Positions 1 through 6,708 of a stretch of 8,536 nt of DNA are shown one piece after another. The stretch is from an uncultured Nitrososphaerota archaeon. Lineage in GTDB: Bacteria; Bacillota; Clostridia; Oscillospirales; Ruminococcaceae. Made by a program: the position numbers and the translations under genes. The notes beneath the pieces are model-generated. The model had not been told where the DNA came from, made no database searches, and was given only the letters and a program-made list of their open reading frames with translations. Position 1 is the stretch's first letter. Each line of letters begins with the position of its first letter. The DNA lies in contig CAKXAF010000104.1 in the NCBI GenBank assembly GCA_934869045.1, positions 1 to 8,536 of the forward strand, in the 5' to 3' direction.

Positions 1-1
1 G

Positions 2-862
2 TACTACATGGACGAGCCCCTGCCCAATCCCTCGGAGGTGCCCCTCTTTTTCTTGGCGGAAAACGCCCGGAAGTACGTCAAGGTGGTCCTCTCCGGCGAG
101 GGGGCCGACGAGCTGTTCGGGGGGTATCCCTCCTATGTCCAGGAAGGGCATTTCGCCCAGTACAGCCGGATTCCCCGCTTTCTCCGCAAGGGGGCGGCGG
201 CCCTGGCCCGGCGGATGCCGGAGTTCAAGGGCAAGCACTTCATCGTCCGAGGGGCCATGGAACCCTACCAGCGGTTCGCCAGGGCAAACTATGTCTTCAC
301 CCGGGACGAGCGGTGGACCTACCTCAAGGACAGGATCCCGGCCAAGGACCCGGTGGATTATGCCAAACCCTATTTTGACAACGTAAAGGAGCTGGATCTG
401 CCTACTCAGCTCCAATATGTGGATATCCACACCTGGATGCTTTATGATATTCTCCAAAAAGCCGACCGGATGAGCATGGCCAACTCCCTGGAGCTGCGGG
501 TGCCCTTCCTGGACAAAAAGATGCTGGAGCTGGCCGTTCAAATCCCGGTGCAGTACCGTATCAAGGGCAATACCACCAAGGTCGCTCTCCGCGGAGCCGC
601 CATCAAGCAGATCCCTGAGCGCACCGCCAACAAGAAGAAGCTGGGCTTCCCGGTACCCCTCAACGACTGGCTCCGGCAGGATAAGTATTACGAGATGGTT
701 CGGGAAAAATTTGACGGCGAGGTGGCCGCCATGTTCTTTGACCACGGCGCGATCCGCAAACTCCTGGACGACCACAAGGCCGGGCTGGCGCTGAATATGA
801 AAAAGATTTGGACCATATACAGCTTTATCCTCTGGTACGAGGAATTTTTTATCAACAACTGA
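2..862 (+). CDS. asnB: Asparagine synthase (glutamine-hydrolysing), C-terminal synthetase part; 5' end outside window
   Basis: AsnB makes asparagine from aspartate, ATP and glutamine in the cytoplasm. Only the C-terminal 286 codons are present; the open frame runs to the window edge, so the ATG at 8 is internal and the N-terminal glutaminase domain lies upstream. Visible synthetase-domain landmarks are the stretch DEPLPNPS near the start, the adenylate-site segment LSGEGADELFGGY (about nt 89-127), the conserved block DRMSMANSLELRVPFLD (about nt 467-517), and KLGFPVPLNDWLR (about nt 638-676). All match the family without gaps. AsnB proteins are usually a little over 600 residues, so slightly less than half is seen. 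The gene ends 27 nt before the rlmB-like gene with no terminator between, so the two are probably co-transcribed. The main alternative is a paralogue in the same amidotransferase family that modifies another substrate, but the motif match favours true AsnB. Confidence 0.93.
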   Translation, partial: YYMDEPLPNPSEVPLFFLAENARKYVKVVLSGEGADELFGGYPSYVQEGHFAQYSRIPRFLRKGAAALARRMPEFKGKHFIVRGAMEPYQRFARANYVFTRDERWTYLKDRIPAKDPVDYAKPYFDNVKELDLPTQLQYVDIHTWMLYDILQKADRMSMANSLELRVPFLDKKMLELAVQIPVQYRIKGNTTKVALRGAAIKQIPERTANKKKLGFPVPLNDWLRQDKYYEMVREKFDGEVAAMFFDHGAIRKLLDDHKAGLALNMKKIWTIYSFILWYEEFFINN

Positions 863-889
863 CGCCTCACGGCGCAGAAAGGAACCGTC

Positions 890-1822
890 ATGAGCTACGA
901 AAAACCAAAATCCGGCGCACCCCGCCGTCCCGCCCCCAAACATCCCGGCAATAAGCCTTACGTCAGCGCCGACGACCGCTTTTATTCCCGCCCGAAGCGC
1001 TCCGAACGCCCGGCGAGGCCCGCCCGTTCCTCCCGGCCGGATGCCGGACTTCTCCCGGAAAACGAGGAGGCTGTTTTTATCGCAGGACGCAACCCTGTGA
1101 TCGAAGCCCTGAAAACCGGAGAAAACCTGGATACCGTTTTTATTGAAAAGGGCCAGACCGGCGGCAGCATGTCCAAGGTCATCGCCCTGGCCAAGCAGGC
1201 GGGCTGCCCCGTCAAGGAGGTTACTTCCCAGAAGCTGGACGGTATGGCTGGAGGAACGTCCCATCAGGGCGTGGTGCTGTCCGTTTCCGCCGTGCCCTAC
1301 GCCGAGGTGGCGGAAATCCTGGCAAAAGCGGAAGCCGCAGAGGAAAAGCCCTTCCTTATCATCGCCGACGAGGTGGAGGATCCCCACAACCTGGGAGCCA
1401 TCATCCGCACCGCCGAAACCGCCGGAGCTCACGGCGTCATCATCCCCAAGCGCCGTGGGGTCGGGCTGACTTCAGCGGTGTTCAAAGCCTCTGCTGGAGC
1501 CGCCGCTCACATCCCGGTGGCCCGGGTGGCCAACCTGGCCTCTGCGGTGGAGGAGCTGAAGAAGCAAGGGATCTGGGTCTACGGCTGCGACATGGAAGGC
1601 CAGACCTGGTGCGAAGTGAACTTTGACGGCGGCGTCGCCCTGATCATCGGCTCTGAGGGCCGCGGCATGAGCCGCCTGCTCAAAGAGAAATGCGACGTAA
1701 TGGTCAGCCTTCCCATGCGGGGGGAGATCACCTCCCTTAACGCCTCGGTGGCCGGCGGCATCATCATGTACGAAGTCGCGCGCCAGCGCCTGGGCCTGAA
1801 AGCGGCAGCCCCAAAAGGCTGA
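890..1822 (+). CDS. rlmB: SpoU/TrmH-family RNA 2'-O-methyltransferase, RlmB type
   Basis: Predicted SAM-dependent ribose 2'-O-methyltransferase of the SPOUT/SpoU family; RlmB members methylate a guanosine in the peptidyl-transferase region of 23S rRNA. The 310-residue protein has a basic, Pro/Arg-rich, probably disordered tail (residues 1-60). It is followed by the small substrate-binding domain, with GRNPVIEAL at 66-74 and SHQGVV at 124-129, and then the knotted catalytic domain. Motif 1 is DPHNLGAIIRTAE from 164 (Asn167, Arg173), motif 2 is IIGSEGRGMSRLL from 252 (Glu256), and motif 3 is SLPMRGEITSLNASVA from 273 (Asn284). All three are intact, so it should be active. The ATG at 890 has AGAAAGGA (876-883) six bases upstream. 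The N-terminal extension is longer than in E. coli RlmB; such tails are common in Firmicute members, and binding to RNA is an inference. The exact target nucleotide cannot be told from sequence; a tRNA-directed TrmH paralogue is less likely given the SHQG-type N-terminal domain. Confidence 0.9.
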   Translation: MSYEKPKSGAPRRPAPKHPGNKPYVSADDRFYSRPKRSERPARPARSSRPDAGLLPENEEAVFIAGRNPVIEALKTGENLDTVFIEKGQTGGSMSKVIALAKQAGCPVKEVTSQKLDGMAGGTSHQGVVLSVSAVPYAEVAEILAKAEAAEEKPFLIIADEVEDPHNLGAIIRTAETAGAHGVIIPKRRGVGLTSAVFKASAGAAAHIPVARVANLASAVEELKKQGIWVYGCDMEGQTWCEVNFDGGVALIIGSEGRGMSRLLKEKCDVMVSLPMRGEITSLNASVAGGIIMYEVARQRLGLKAAAPKG

Positions 1823-1848
1823 GTGCCAAATTTCACTGGAAAGGCTGG

Positions 1849-4170
1849 ATGGATACTGTCATGGACCAGAAAAAGAGCGTCGACGAAATACTCCTTGAGG
1901 TCGGATTGTCCACCGGCCCGTCGCCAAAATCAGCGGTGCCCGATATCGACCGCCTGTTGCAGGACATTTTGAACGAAAAAGCATCCCGTCAAACGCCGCA
2001 TGAAGAATTGCCATCCGCTCCCGGGAAGGAGCCGACCGCTTCCCGGCCAGCGGACGAGCCGCCCACCCGGGTCTTTAAAAGCGGCTCTCTCCGCCGCCAG
2101 GTCCGGCCCGTAGCGGCCCAGCCTGCCCCCCAAAAGGCAGAGCCGCCCTTCTTCCGCAAAGCGGAAGAAGCCAAAAGTGCCGTCGCTCACAGGGAGCCTC
2201 CCGCTTTCCAGAGCCCGGCAGCGCGGCCGGTTCCGAAATCCGCAGCCTCTGAAACCGATGGATTTTCCATCGACGTGGATGCGATCCGTGCGGAACAGCC
2301 GGCTCCGCGGCCCCTGCCCGCCCAGGAACTGGATGAAATTTCGGCAGAAGAACGCCGCAGGCCGGTGGATCTGCTTCGAAAAAGGCCGCCCAGGCCGCCG
2401 GAAGAGGATCAGCCCGCAGATGTCTTCGCGCCCTGTTTCCGCCGGACCGGGGTTCGTATTGCCTCAGAGGAATCCGCTCAGCAGGAGGTTCTGCTCCGCC
2501 GGGAATCCCGAACCAGTTTGCTGCTGGGTATTTCCGTCGGGCTGATTACCGCTATGATTTTATTGCTCACCATACTCATCGGATTCAACCGGGACGCCGA
2601 ACCGGCCTTTGTCCCGGAGCGGCTGACCCTGGCCATTCTGACGCTTCTCGGAGCGGCGGCCGGCGGCCTTTCCTGGGAGACAGTGGGCGGCGGACTTTGG
2701 TCGCTGCTCCATTTCCGGCCGGACCGAAACATTATGCCTGCGGTAGGGTATCTGCTCTGCATGCTCCAGTCCATCGGCCAGCTTCTTTTTCCAAAGGGGC
2801 TTGCCAATCCGGAGATTCAGATCTACCTGGCGGCAGGAACGCTGCTCCTCTGCGGAAGCTGGCTTGCCCGGGCCATGGCCTTTCGGACGGCGGCAGTTAA
2901 TGCAAAATTTGCCCTTTCTGACTATGAAAAGCATGTCCCGCTGTCAGTGGAGGATAGCCGGGATGCCGGGGAATTCACCAAAGGGCTGGTGGAGGGCTTC
3001 GGCGCTCCGACCATCAATTGCCGCACGGAGCGCCTGGATGGGTTTCTGCCCATCTCCCTTGGGGCGGACCGCAGCGATCTGAACGCCCGGAATTTCGCGG
3101 TGGCTGGACTGATTCTGGGCGGAGCAGCGGCCGTCTTCACCTTCCTCTTTACCCAACACAAAAACCTGGCCATCACCGTGCTGGTGGCGGTGGTTGCCAT
3201 ATTCGTTCCCCTGGGGAATTGGTTTTCCGTGGTTCATCCCCTCCGCCGGGGCGCCGGAGTTCTGAACCGGCTCAGCGCTCTTGCCTGCGGGGAACGGAGC
3301 GTCCGGGACTACAGCGAGGTAAACGCGGCGGTAGTGGACGCCTCCGACCTGCTTCCGCCGTCTTCCGTCACCCTCAGCGGAATCAAGACCTTTGCGGGAA
3401 TGCGGATTGACGAGGCAATTCTGGACGCCGCCTCTGTGCTGATCGAGGCGGGGAGTGTGCTTTCTGACACCTTCCTCCGGATCATTGCCCGCCGGACCGA
3501 GCTGCTCCGTAAGGTGGACGCCATTACTTATGAGGACGGCATGGGCCTTTCTGGCTGGATTGAAAACAGGCGGATCCTGATCGGGAACCGTTCCCTCATG
3601 GCTGCCCACGGCATTCGAGCACCCAGTGAGGATTACGAGCGCCGGTTCCGGGATGAAGGGAGCGACCTGGTCTACCTGGCTGCCTCGGGGGAACTGATGG
3701 CAGTATTTGTCATCTCCCTCTCCCCCTCCCCGGCAGCGGACAGTGCCATACAGCTCCTAGTGGAGAATGACATTCTTCTCTCCGTCCATACGACAGACGC
3801 CTTTTTGACCGTGGACCGTCTGGCTGCGCTGTACCTCTGCGACAAGAGCTGTTTCAAAATTCTTCCTGCCCGGCTCCACGACAAATTCGCCTATTACCGT
3901 CAACCGGTGAAAATAAAGCAAGCGGTGGTGGTGAACAACGGTTCTGTCCAGTCCATGGCCGCTTCGCTGGCCGTGCCCCGGCGGATGAAGGTCATGATAT
4001 CCCTGAGTTGGGTAATCCGGCTGGTCTCGGTGATCCTTGGAACCGGTCTGGTTTTGATGCTGGCCATGTTGGGGGCGCTGTATCAGTTTTCTGCGCCGGT
4101 GCTCTGCGGGTGGCTGCTGGCCTGGCTGTTGGTCGAGTTGCTGGCCCAGAAGCTTGTTCGGATCCAATAA
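1849..4170 (+). CDS. Degenerate P1B-type P-type ATPase-like membrane protein (predicted pseudoenzyme)
   Basis: This 773-residue protein has a hydrophilic Pro/Arg/Glu-rich tail (1-220) and about eight membrane segments: near 223-246, 258-280, 293-314, 325-345, 413-435, 439-462, 718-742 and 746-766. The order 4 TM, loop, 2 TM, large soluble region, 2 TM is that of heavy-metal (P1B) ATPases. Local sequence also resembles them. VPL (453-455) lies where the CPC metal motif sits, with HP at 463-464 for the later TP. VVDASDLLP (495-503) lies where DKTGTLT is expected, about 33 residues after HP. GLSGWIENRRILIGNRSLM (566-584) resembles the nucleotide-domain segment. TTD (648-650) stands for TGD, and VVVNNGSVQS (693-702) for the GDGxND region. 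The actuator TGE is not seen in the short loop 346-412. The catalytic motifs are lost, so pumping is unlikely and function is unknown. The frame is uninterrupted, which argues against a decaying pseudogene. GGAAAGG (1838-1844) is close to the ATG at 1849; the in-frame ATG at 1861 is an alternative start. Confidence 0.78.
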   Translation: MDTVMDQKKSVDEILLEVGLSTGPSPKSAVPDIDRLLQDILNEKASRQTPHEELPSAPGKEPTASRPADEPPTRVFKSGSLRRQVRPVAAQPAPQKAEPPFFRKAEEAKSAVAHREPPAFQSPAARPVPKSAASETDGFSIDVDAIRAEQPAPRPLPAQELDEISAEERRRPVDLLRKRPPRPPEEDQPADVFAPCFRRTGVRIASEESAQQEVLLRRESRTSLLLGISVGLITAMILLLTILIGFNRDAEPAFVPERLTLAILTLLGAAAGGLSWETVGGGLWSLLHFRPDRNIMPAVGYLLCMLQSIGQLLFPKGLANPEIQIYLAAGTLLLCGSWLARAMAFRTAAVNAKFALSDYEKHVPLSVEDSRDAGEFTKGLVEGFGAPTINCRTERLDGFLPISLGADRSDLNARNFAVAGLILGGAAAVFTFLFTQHKNLAITVLVAVVAIFVPLGNWFSVVHPLRRGAGVLNRLSALACGERSVRDYSEVNAAVVDASDLLPPSSVTLSGIKTFAGMRIDEAILDAASVLIEAGSVLSDTFLRIIARRTELLRKVDAITYEDGMGLSGWIENRRILIGNRSLMAAHGIRAPSEDYERRFRDEGSDLVYLAASGELMAVFVISLSPSPAADSAIQLLVENDILLSVHTTDAFLTVDRLAALYLCDKSCFKILPARLHDKFAYYRQPVKIKQAVVVNNGSVQSMAASLAVPRRMKVMISLSWVIRLVSVILGTGLVLMLAMLGALYQFSAPVLCGWLLAWLLVELLAQKLVRIQ

Positions 4171-4299
4171 ATTACTGTGCTGGTCGGCAAATGCCTTAAA
4201 AAACAGCAAAAAGGTTTCACTTGACTGCACAATGGCGTTAGACAGTGGGCAATCAGTAAAACGTCCATAGAAAAATCCTATAATTAAATTGATAATCTG
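4171..4299. other. AT-richer intergenic stretch before the terminator, no gene seen
   Basis: This stretch between the ATPase-like gene and the terminator hairpin is noticeably richer in A and T than the genes around it. It contains a TTGACT (4221-4226) and a TATAAT (4279-4284), but they are 52 nt apart and so do not form a promoter together. No RNA gene, no plausible small coding frame with a ribosome binding site, and no repeat was recognised. Confidence 0.5.
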
Positions 4300-4345
4300 C
4301 CGGAAAAAGCCGCTCCATCCATGTGGATGGAGCGGCCTTTTCCGG
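4300..4345. terminator. Bidirectional intrinsic terminator between convergent operons
   Basis: Two 21-nt arms (4300-4320 and 4325-4345) around the loop ATGT are complementary at 20 of 21 positions. The single exception is an A-C mismatch in + strand RNA but a U-G wobble in - strand RNA, so the minus-strand hairpin is fully paired. The GC-rich core GCCGCTCCATCC/GGATGGAGCGGC is followed by TTTTT on the minus strand and CTTTT on the plus strand, with A runs on the opposite arms. It lies 129 nt after the stop of the ATPase-like gene and 56 nt after the stop of the ribokinase-like gene, the place expected for a shared terminator. Confidence 0.88.
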
Positions 4346-4401
4346 ATAAAAAATATTCCAAAAAATTGCTATTTGAACGCTCTGAACAGGCTGTCTTTTC
4401 T

Positions 4402-5298
4402 TCAGGTATTCTGCCGCAGAAACGTATCAACTTCCGCCGCATCCGGAATGGACGGTGACGCGCCCTTCCGGGAAACGGCAATTGCCGACGCCGCCGATGC
4501 CCGCCGCAGACATGTGCCGCCATCCAGCCCGCGGCCCACGGCTTCCAGGAAGTACCCGGTAAAGGTATCCCCCGCCGCAGTGGTGTCCACGGCTTTTATC
4601 GGGAAAATGGGCTGACGGAAGATTTCCGCACCGTCAAAATACAGCGCGCCCGCCTTTCCCAGTGTCAGGACGATTTTCGCGCCAGGGAATCGCCGCTTCA
4701 GACCTTCCAGAACTTCTTCCGGCTCCTCACCGCCGCCCAGGGCTGCGCCCTCAATCTCGTTGAGCAGGAAGAATTCCACATTTTCCAGGGGGAGCTGTGA
4801 AATTTTCTCGTCGATGGGAGAAGGATTGAAAGCAATACGCATCCCTCTGATCCGGGCTTCTGCCATCATCTGAGCCAAGCCGTTGACCTCATTTTGGAGC
4901 AGCAGCACGTCCCCCTCCCCGAATTTGGACAGGGTTTCCGTAATCTGTTCCGGGGTGATGGCCTGGTTGGCCCCACCGTAGAGGAGAATGCAGTTCTGTC
5001 CGGAGGAGTCCACCTGAATAATAGCATGGCCGGTGCGGAGGTCTGACAGGGTCCGCACCAGAGAAACATCCGCGCCCGCCTCTCTCAGGCCGTCCAGCAG
5101 CACCCCGCCGTCCCCGCCGATGCAGCCCGCGTGGTAAACCTCCGCCCCCGCGCGGCTCAGGGCCACCGACTGGTTCAGTCCCTTTCCGCCGCGGAAGGTA
5201 TTCAGCGCCCCGGAGGAAAGCGTTTCCCCTGGACGGACAAAATGCGTGACATCATAGACAAAATCCAGATTCAGGGAGCCGAAGTTCAGAACCTTCAT
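4402..5298 (-). CDS. rbsK: Ribokinase-like PfkB-family sugar kinase
   Basis: Predicted cytoplasmic kinase that phosphorylates ribose (or a related furanose or nucleoside) with ATP. The 298-residue length is normal for ribokinases. Motifs include NLD with Asp12 near the N-terminus (sugar contact), the first PfkB signature GGKGLNQS (37-44), AFNPSP (146-151), NEIE (170-173), TLGKAG (202-207), and the second signature DTTAAGDTFTGYF (228-240) with Asp234 as the expected catalytic base. No catalytic residue appears to be missing. Its ATG overlaps the TGA of the upstream glycohydrolase gene as ATGA, so translation is probably coupled and the two products are likely made in similar amounts. The bidirectional terminator follows. 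PfkB members are hard to assign by substrate: ribokinase is favoured by overall resemblance, with a nucleoside or other pentose kinase as the alternative. No sugar transporter lies in the window. Confidence 0.82.
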   Translation of the reverse strand: MKVLNFGSLNLDFVYDVTHFVRPGETLSSGALNTFRGGKGLNQSVALSRAGAEVYHAGCIGGDGGVLLDGLREAGADVSLVRTLSDLRTGHAIIQVDSSGQNCILLYGGANQAITPEQITETLSKFGEGDVLLLQNEVNGLAQMMAEARIRGMRIAFNPSPIDEKISQLPLENVEFFLLNEIEGAALGGGEEPEEVLEGLKRRFPGAKIVLTLGKAGALYFDGAEIFRQPIFPIKAVDTTAAGDTFTGYFLEAVGRGLDGGTCLRRASAASAIAVSRKGASPSIPDAAEVDTFLRQNT

Positions 5299-6599
5299 GC
5301 CGTCGCCCCCTGCTTTGCCAAGGCAAGGAAACGATTGATGACATCGTCCAGCGCCAGCTCCGGGAAGCCCTTTATGTAGGTGTAGACCTTGTTGTGGAAG
5401 TTCCGGGTCCAGTGAGCCGGGATCCGCTTAGAGCCAATGACCGCACCCAAAATGCTGCCCGCCGTAGCGGCGGTGCAGTCGTTGTCCATGCCCATCGCCA
5501 CGATTTCACCGATGGTCCGGGTGAAATCCTTTTCTCCCAAAAGCAGGCCAAAAATCGTCAGGCAGGCGTTGTTGTTGGTGTGAACCGCATGCATCCCTTC
5601 GAACCGCTCATCCACCAGCCGCCGGGCATCCGCCCAGTTTTTGACTTCTCCGGCATGTTCCAGGGCCCAGCGGACATCCACCGCCAAGGCGCAGTCCGCC
5701 GGGATTTCGGTCAGGCCGATGCGCAGGGCCTCTTCCGGGCTTTCGGTGCAGAAAGCCGCCGCCTGGGCCGCCGCGAAAAACATCTCCCCATAGATGCCAC
5801 CCCGCCGGTGAGATAGGTACGCATCCCGCCAGGCGTATTCTGCCGCCCGTTCTGGGTTTCCAGCGCAGGCCCACCCCCAGGGGTCGCTGCGGATGTCCGC
5901 GCCGATCCATTGCTGGTAAGGGTTGCCGATTGCCCCGGCCCGGGCCGCCGGGACGCCTTTTTTCAGGTTTTCCAGAGCGATCCACTCTGCAGTGCAGGCC
6001 TTATCCAGATGTTCGCTCCAGAACTGCCCTACGTCTGCCGTGGTAAAGTCTGGGCCATATTTTTCCAGAATCAACAGACCCAGAATGGTGTAGGTGATAT
6101 CGTCATCCACCGCTACACCATCCATGCCGTCCCGGGTGTAGGCGCTGCGTGGGCTGACTTCGTATTGCTTGTCATTGGGATTGCGGACCACCGGCCAGTA
6201 ATCGTTTGGGGGGAATGGAATGCCGCCCTCCGCCGCCAGCTCCTCCATGGCCTTAGGCTGCCAGCCCTCCACCGGAACGCCCAACAGGCAGGCGGCAAAC
6301 CGCCCCAGCACCGCCCCAGCCATCCGGCCGGCCAATTCTGCGTCTCCGGGCAGGATCAGTTTCCGGGGACCTTGGGGACGCAGCGCCCGGATCTCCTCCA
6401 GGCCGTTGGGCTCCAGAGCCGCCATTTTAGGATCAGGCGGAGTTGTGGAAAGCTCTTCTTTGGCCGACTCAAGGGCCTCCCGAACCCTGGCACAGATTTC
6501 CTCCGCCCGGTCCTTGCGTCCGTACTCGCAGGTCAGCCGCAGCCATTCCCGGAGCTCGTCAATTTTTTGATAAAAATCGCCGGTATTCACATAATTCAC
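5295..6599 (-). CDS. ADP-ribosylglycohydrolase (DraG/ARH) family protein
   Basis: This 434-residue protein belongs to the all-helical ADP-ribosylglycohydrolase family, whose known members cleave N- or O-glycosidic bonds to ADP-ribose using two metal ions (Mg or Mn). The family core starts near residue 87: GRMAGAVLGRFAACLLGVPVEGW (91-113) is the typical first helix. VDDDITYT (164-171) corresponds to the first metal motif (T-D-D), and MDNDCTAATAGSILGA (371-386) to the second (D-x-D-T-x-A, Asp372 and Asp374). IGADIRSDPWG (232-242), and the nearby SHRRGGIYGEMF (263-274), are typical of one bacterial branch. Residues 1-85 form an additional, mostly helical N-terminal region absent from small DraG proteins. 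The start is a GTG (6597-6599) with GGAGGG (6606-6611) six bases upstream. It is the first gene of the operon with the ribokinase-like gene, which suggests metabolism rather than signalling; the substrate is unknown. Confidence 0.87.
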   Translation of the reverse strand: MNYVNTGDFYQKIDELREWLRLTCEYGRKDRAEEICARVREALESAKEELSTTPPDPKMAALEPNGLEEIRALRPQGPRKLILPGDAELAGRMAGAVLGRFAACLLGVPVEGWQPKAMEELAAEGGIPFPPNDYWPVVRNPNDKQYEVSPRSAYTRDGMDGVAVDDDITYTILGLLILEKYGPDFTTADVGQFWSEHLDKACTAEWIALENLKKGVPAARAGAIGNPYQQWIGADIRSDPWGWACAGNPERAAEYAWRDAYLSHRRGGIYGEMFFAAAQAAAFCTESPEEALRIGLTEIPADCALAVDVRWALEHAGEVKNWADARRLVDERFEGMHAVHTNNNACLTIFGLLLGEKDFTRTIGEIVAMGMDNDCTAATAGSILGAVIGSKRIPAHWTRNFHNKVYTYIKGFPELALDDVINRFLALAKQGATA

Positions 6600-6604
6600 T
6601 GCAA

Positions 6605-6612
6605 TCCCTCCA
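6605..6612 (-). promoter_or_regulatory. Ribosome binding site for the GTG start of the glycohydrolase gene
   Basis: On the minus strand this reads TGGAGGGA, with the GGAGGG core six bases before the GTG at 6599-6597. An ATG nearby (minus strand, within AATTATGTG) is in another frame, so the GTG is the supported start. Confidence 0.75.
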
Positions 6613-6626
6613 CGGTTTCAAATGTC

Positions 6627-6655
6627 TTTACAATCGGAACGCTTCCTGCTATACT
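6627..6655 (+). promoter_or_regulatory. Sigma-A type promoter for the AraC-family gene
   Basis: TTTACA (6627-6632), a 17-bp spacer and TATACT (6650-6655) make a good match to the housekeeping consensus (5/6 in each hexamer). Transcription would start near 6662, leaving a leader of about 47 nt before the GTG start at 6709. The -10 lies inside the left arm of the 20-bp palindrome, so a protein bound there would affect this promoter. Confidence 0.7.
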
Positions 6656-6667
6656 TACTAGTATAGC
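6648..6667. repeat. Interrupted palindrome, probable operator in the divergent promoter region
   Basis: Perfect 7-bp arms GCTATAC (6648-6654) and GTATAGC (6661-6667) flank a 6-bp centre TTACTA; a shorter palindrome TACTAGTA (6656-6663) is nested within. It is the only obvious dyad in the gap between the two divergent genes and overlaps both predicted -10 elements. AraC proteins more often bind direct repeats, so this may be an operator for another repressor or just the consequence of two facing -10 boxes. Confidence 0.6.
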
Positions 6668-6688
6668 GGATAAAAATGCGTATTTCCA
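6660..6688 (-). promoter_or_regulatory. Weaker facing promoter for the glycohydrolase-ribokinase operon
   Basis: On the minus strand TGGAAA (6688-6683, 4/6 to the -35 consensus), a 17-bp spacer and TATACT (6665-6660) form a candidate promoter. Predicted initiation near 6653 leaves a leader of about 54 nt to the GTG at 6599. The weak -35 fits a promoter that needs an activator such as the adjacent AraC protein; this is inference. Confidence 0.45.
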
Positions 6689-6695
6689 CGCAAAA

Positions 6696-6703
6696 AGAGG
6701 AGA
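6696..6703 (+). promoter_or_regulatory. Ribosome binding site that decides the AraC-family start
   Basis: AGAGGAGA lies five bases before an in-frame GTG at 6709. The earlier in-frame ATG at 6676 has no comparable site and would lie only about 14 nt from the predicted transcription start, so the GTG is preferred. Confidence 0.75.
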
Positions 6704-6708
6704 TTTCT

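Noticed and set aside
2944..3609. 221-codon open frame on the - strand inside the pseudo-ATPase gene
   Set aside because: No ribosome binding site or recognisable domain; the + strand frame shows membrane segments and family resemblance over the same bases.
1849..4170. Possibility that the ATPase-like gene is an ordinary pseudogene
   Set aside because: The frame is uninterrupted for 773 codons, sits with normal spacing in an operon and keeps sensible membrane topology; loss is confined to catalytic motifs, which fits a maintained pseudoenzyme better.
4221..4284. TTGACT and TATAAT considered as a rightward promoter
   Set aside because: The two hexamers are 52 nt apart, and no coding or RNA gene follows on the + strand before the convergent operon.
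4289..4615. Open frame of 108 codons on the + strand opposite the ribokinase end
   Set aside because: It starts upstream of the terminator hairpin and runs through it, lacks a ribosome binding site, resembles no family and is antisense to a well-supported kinase gene.
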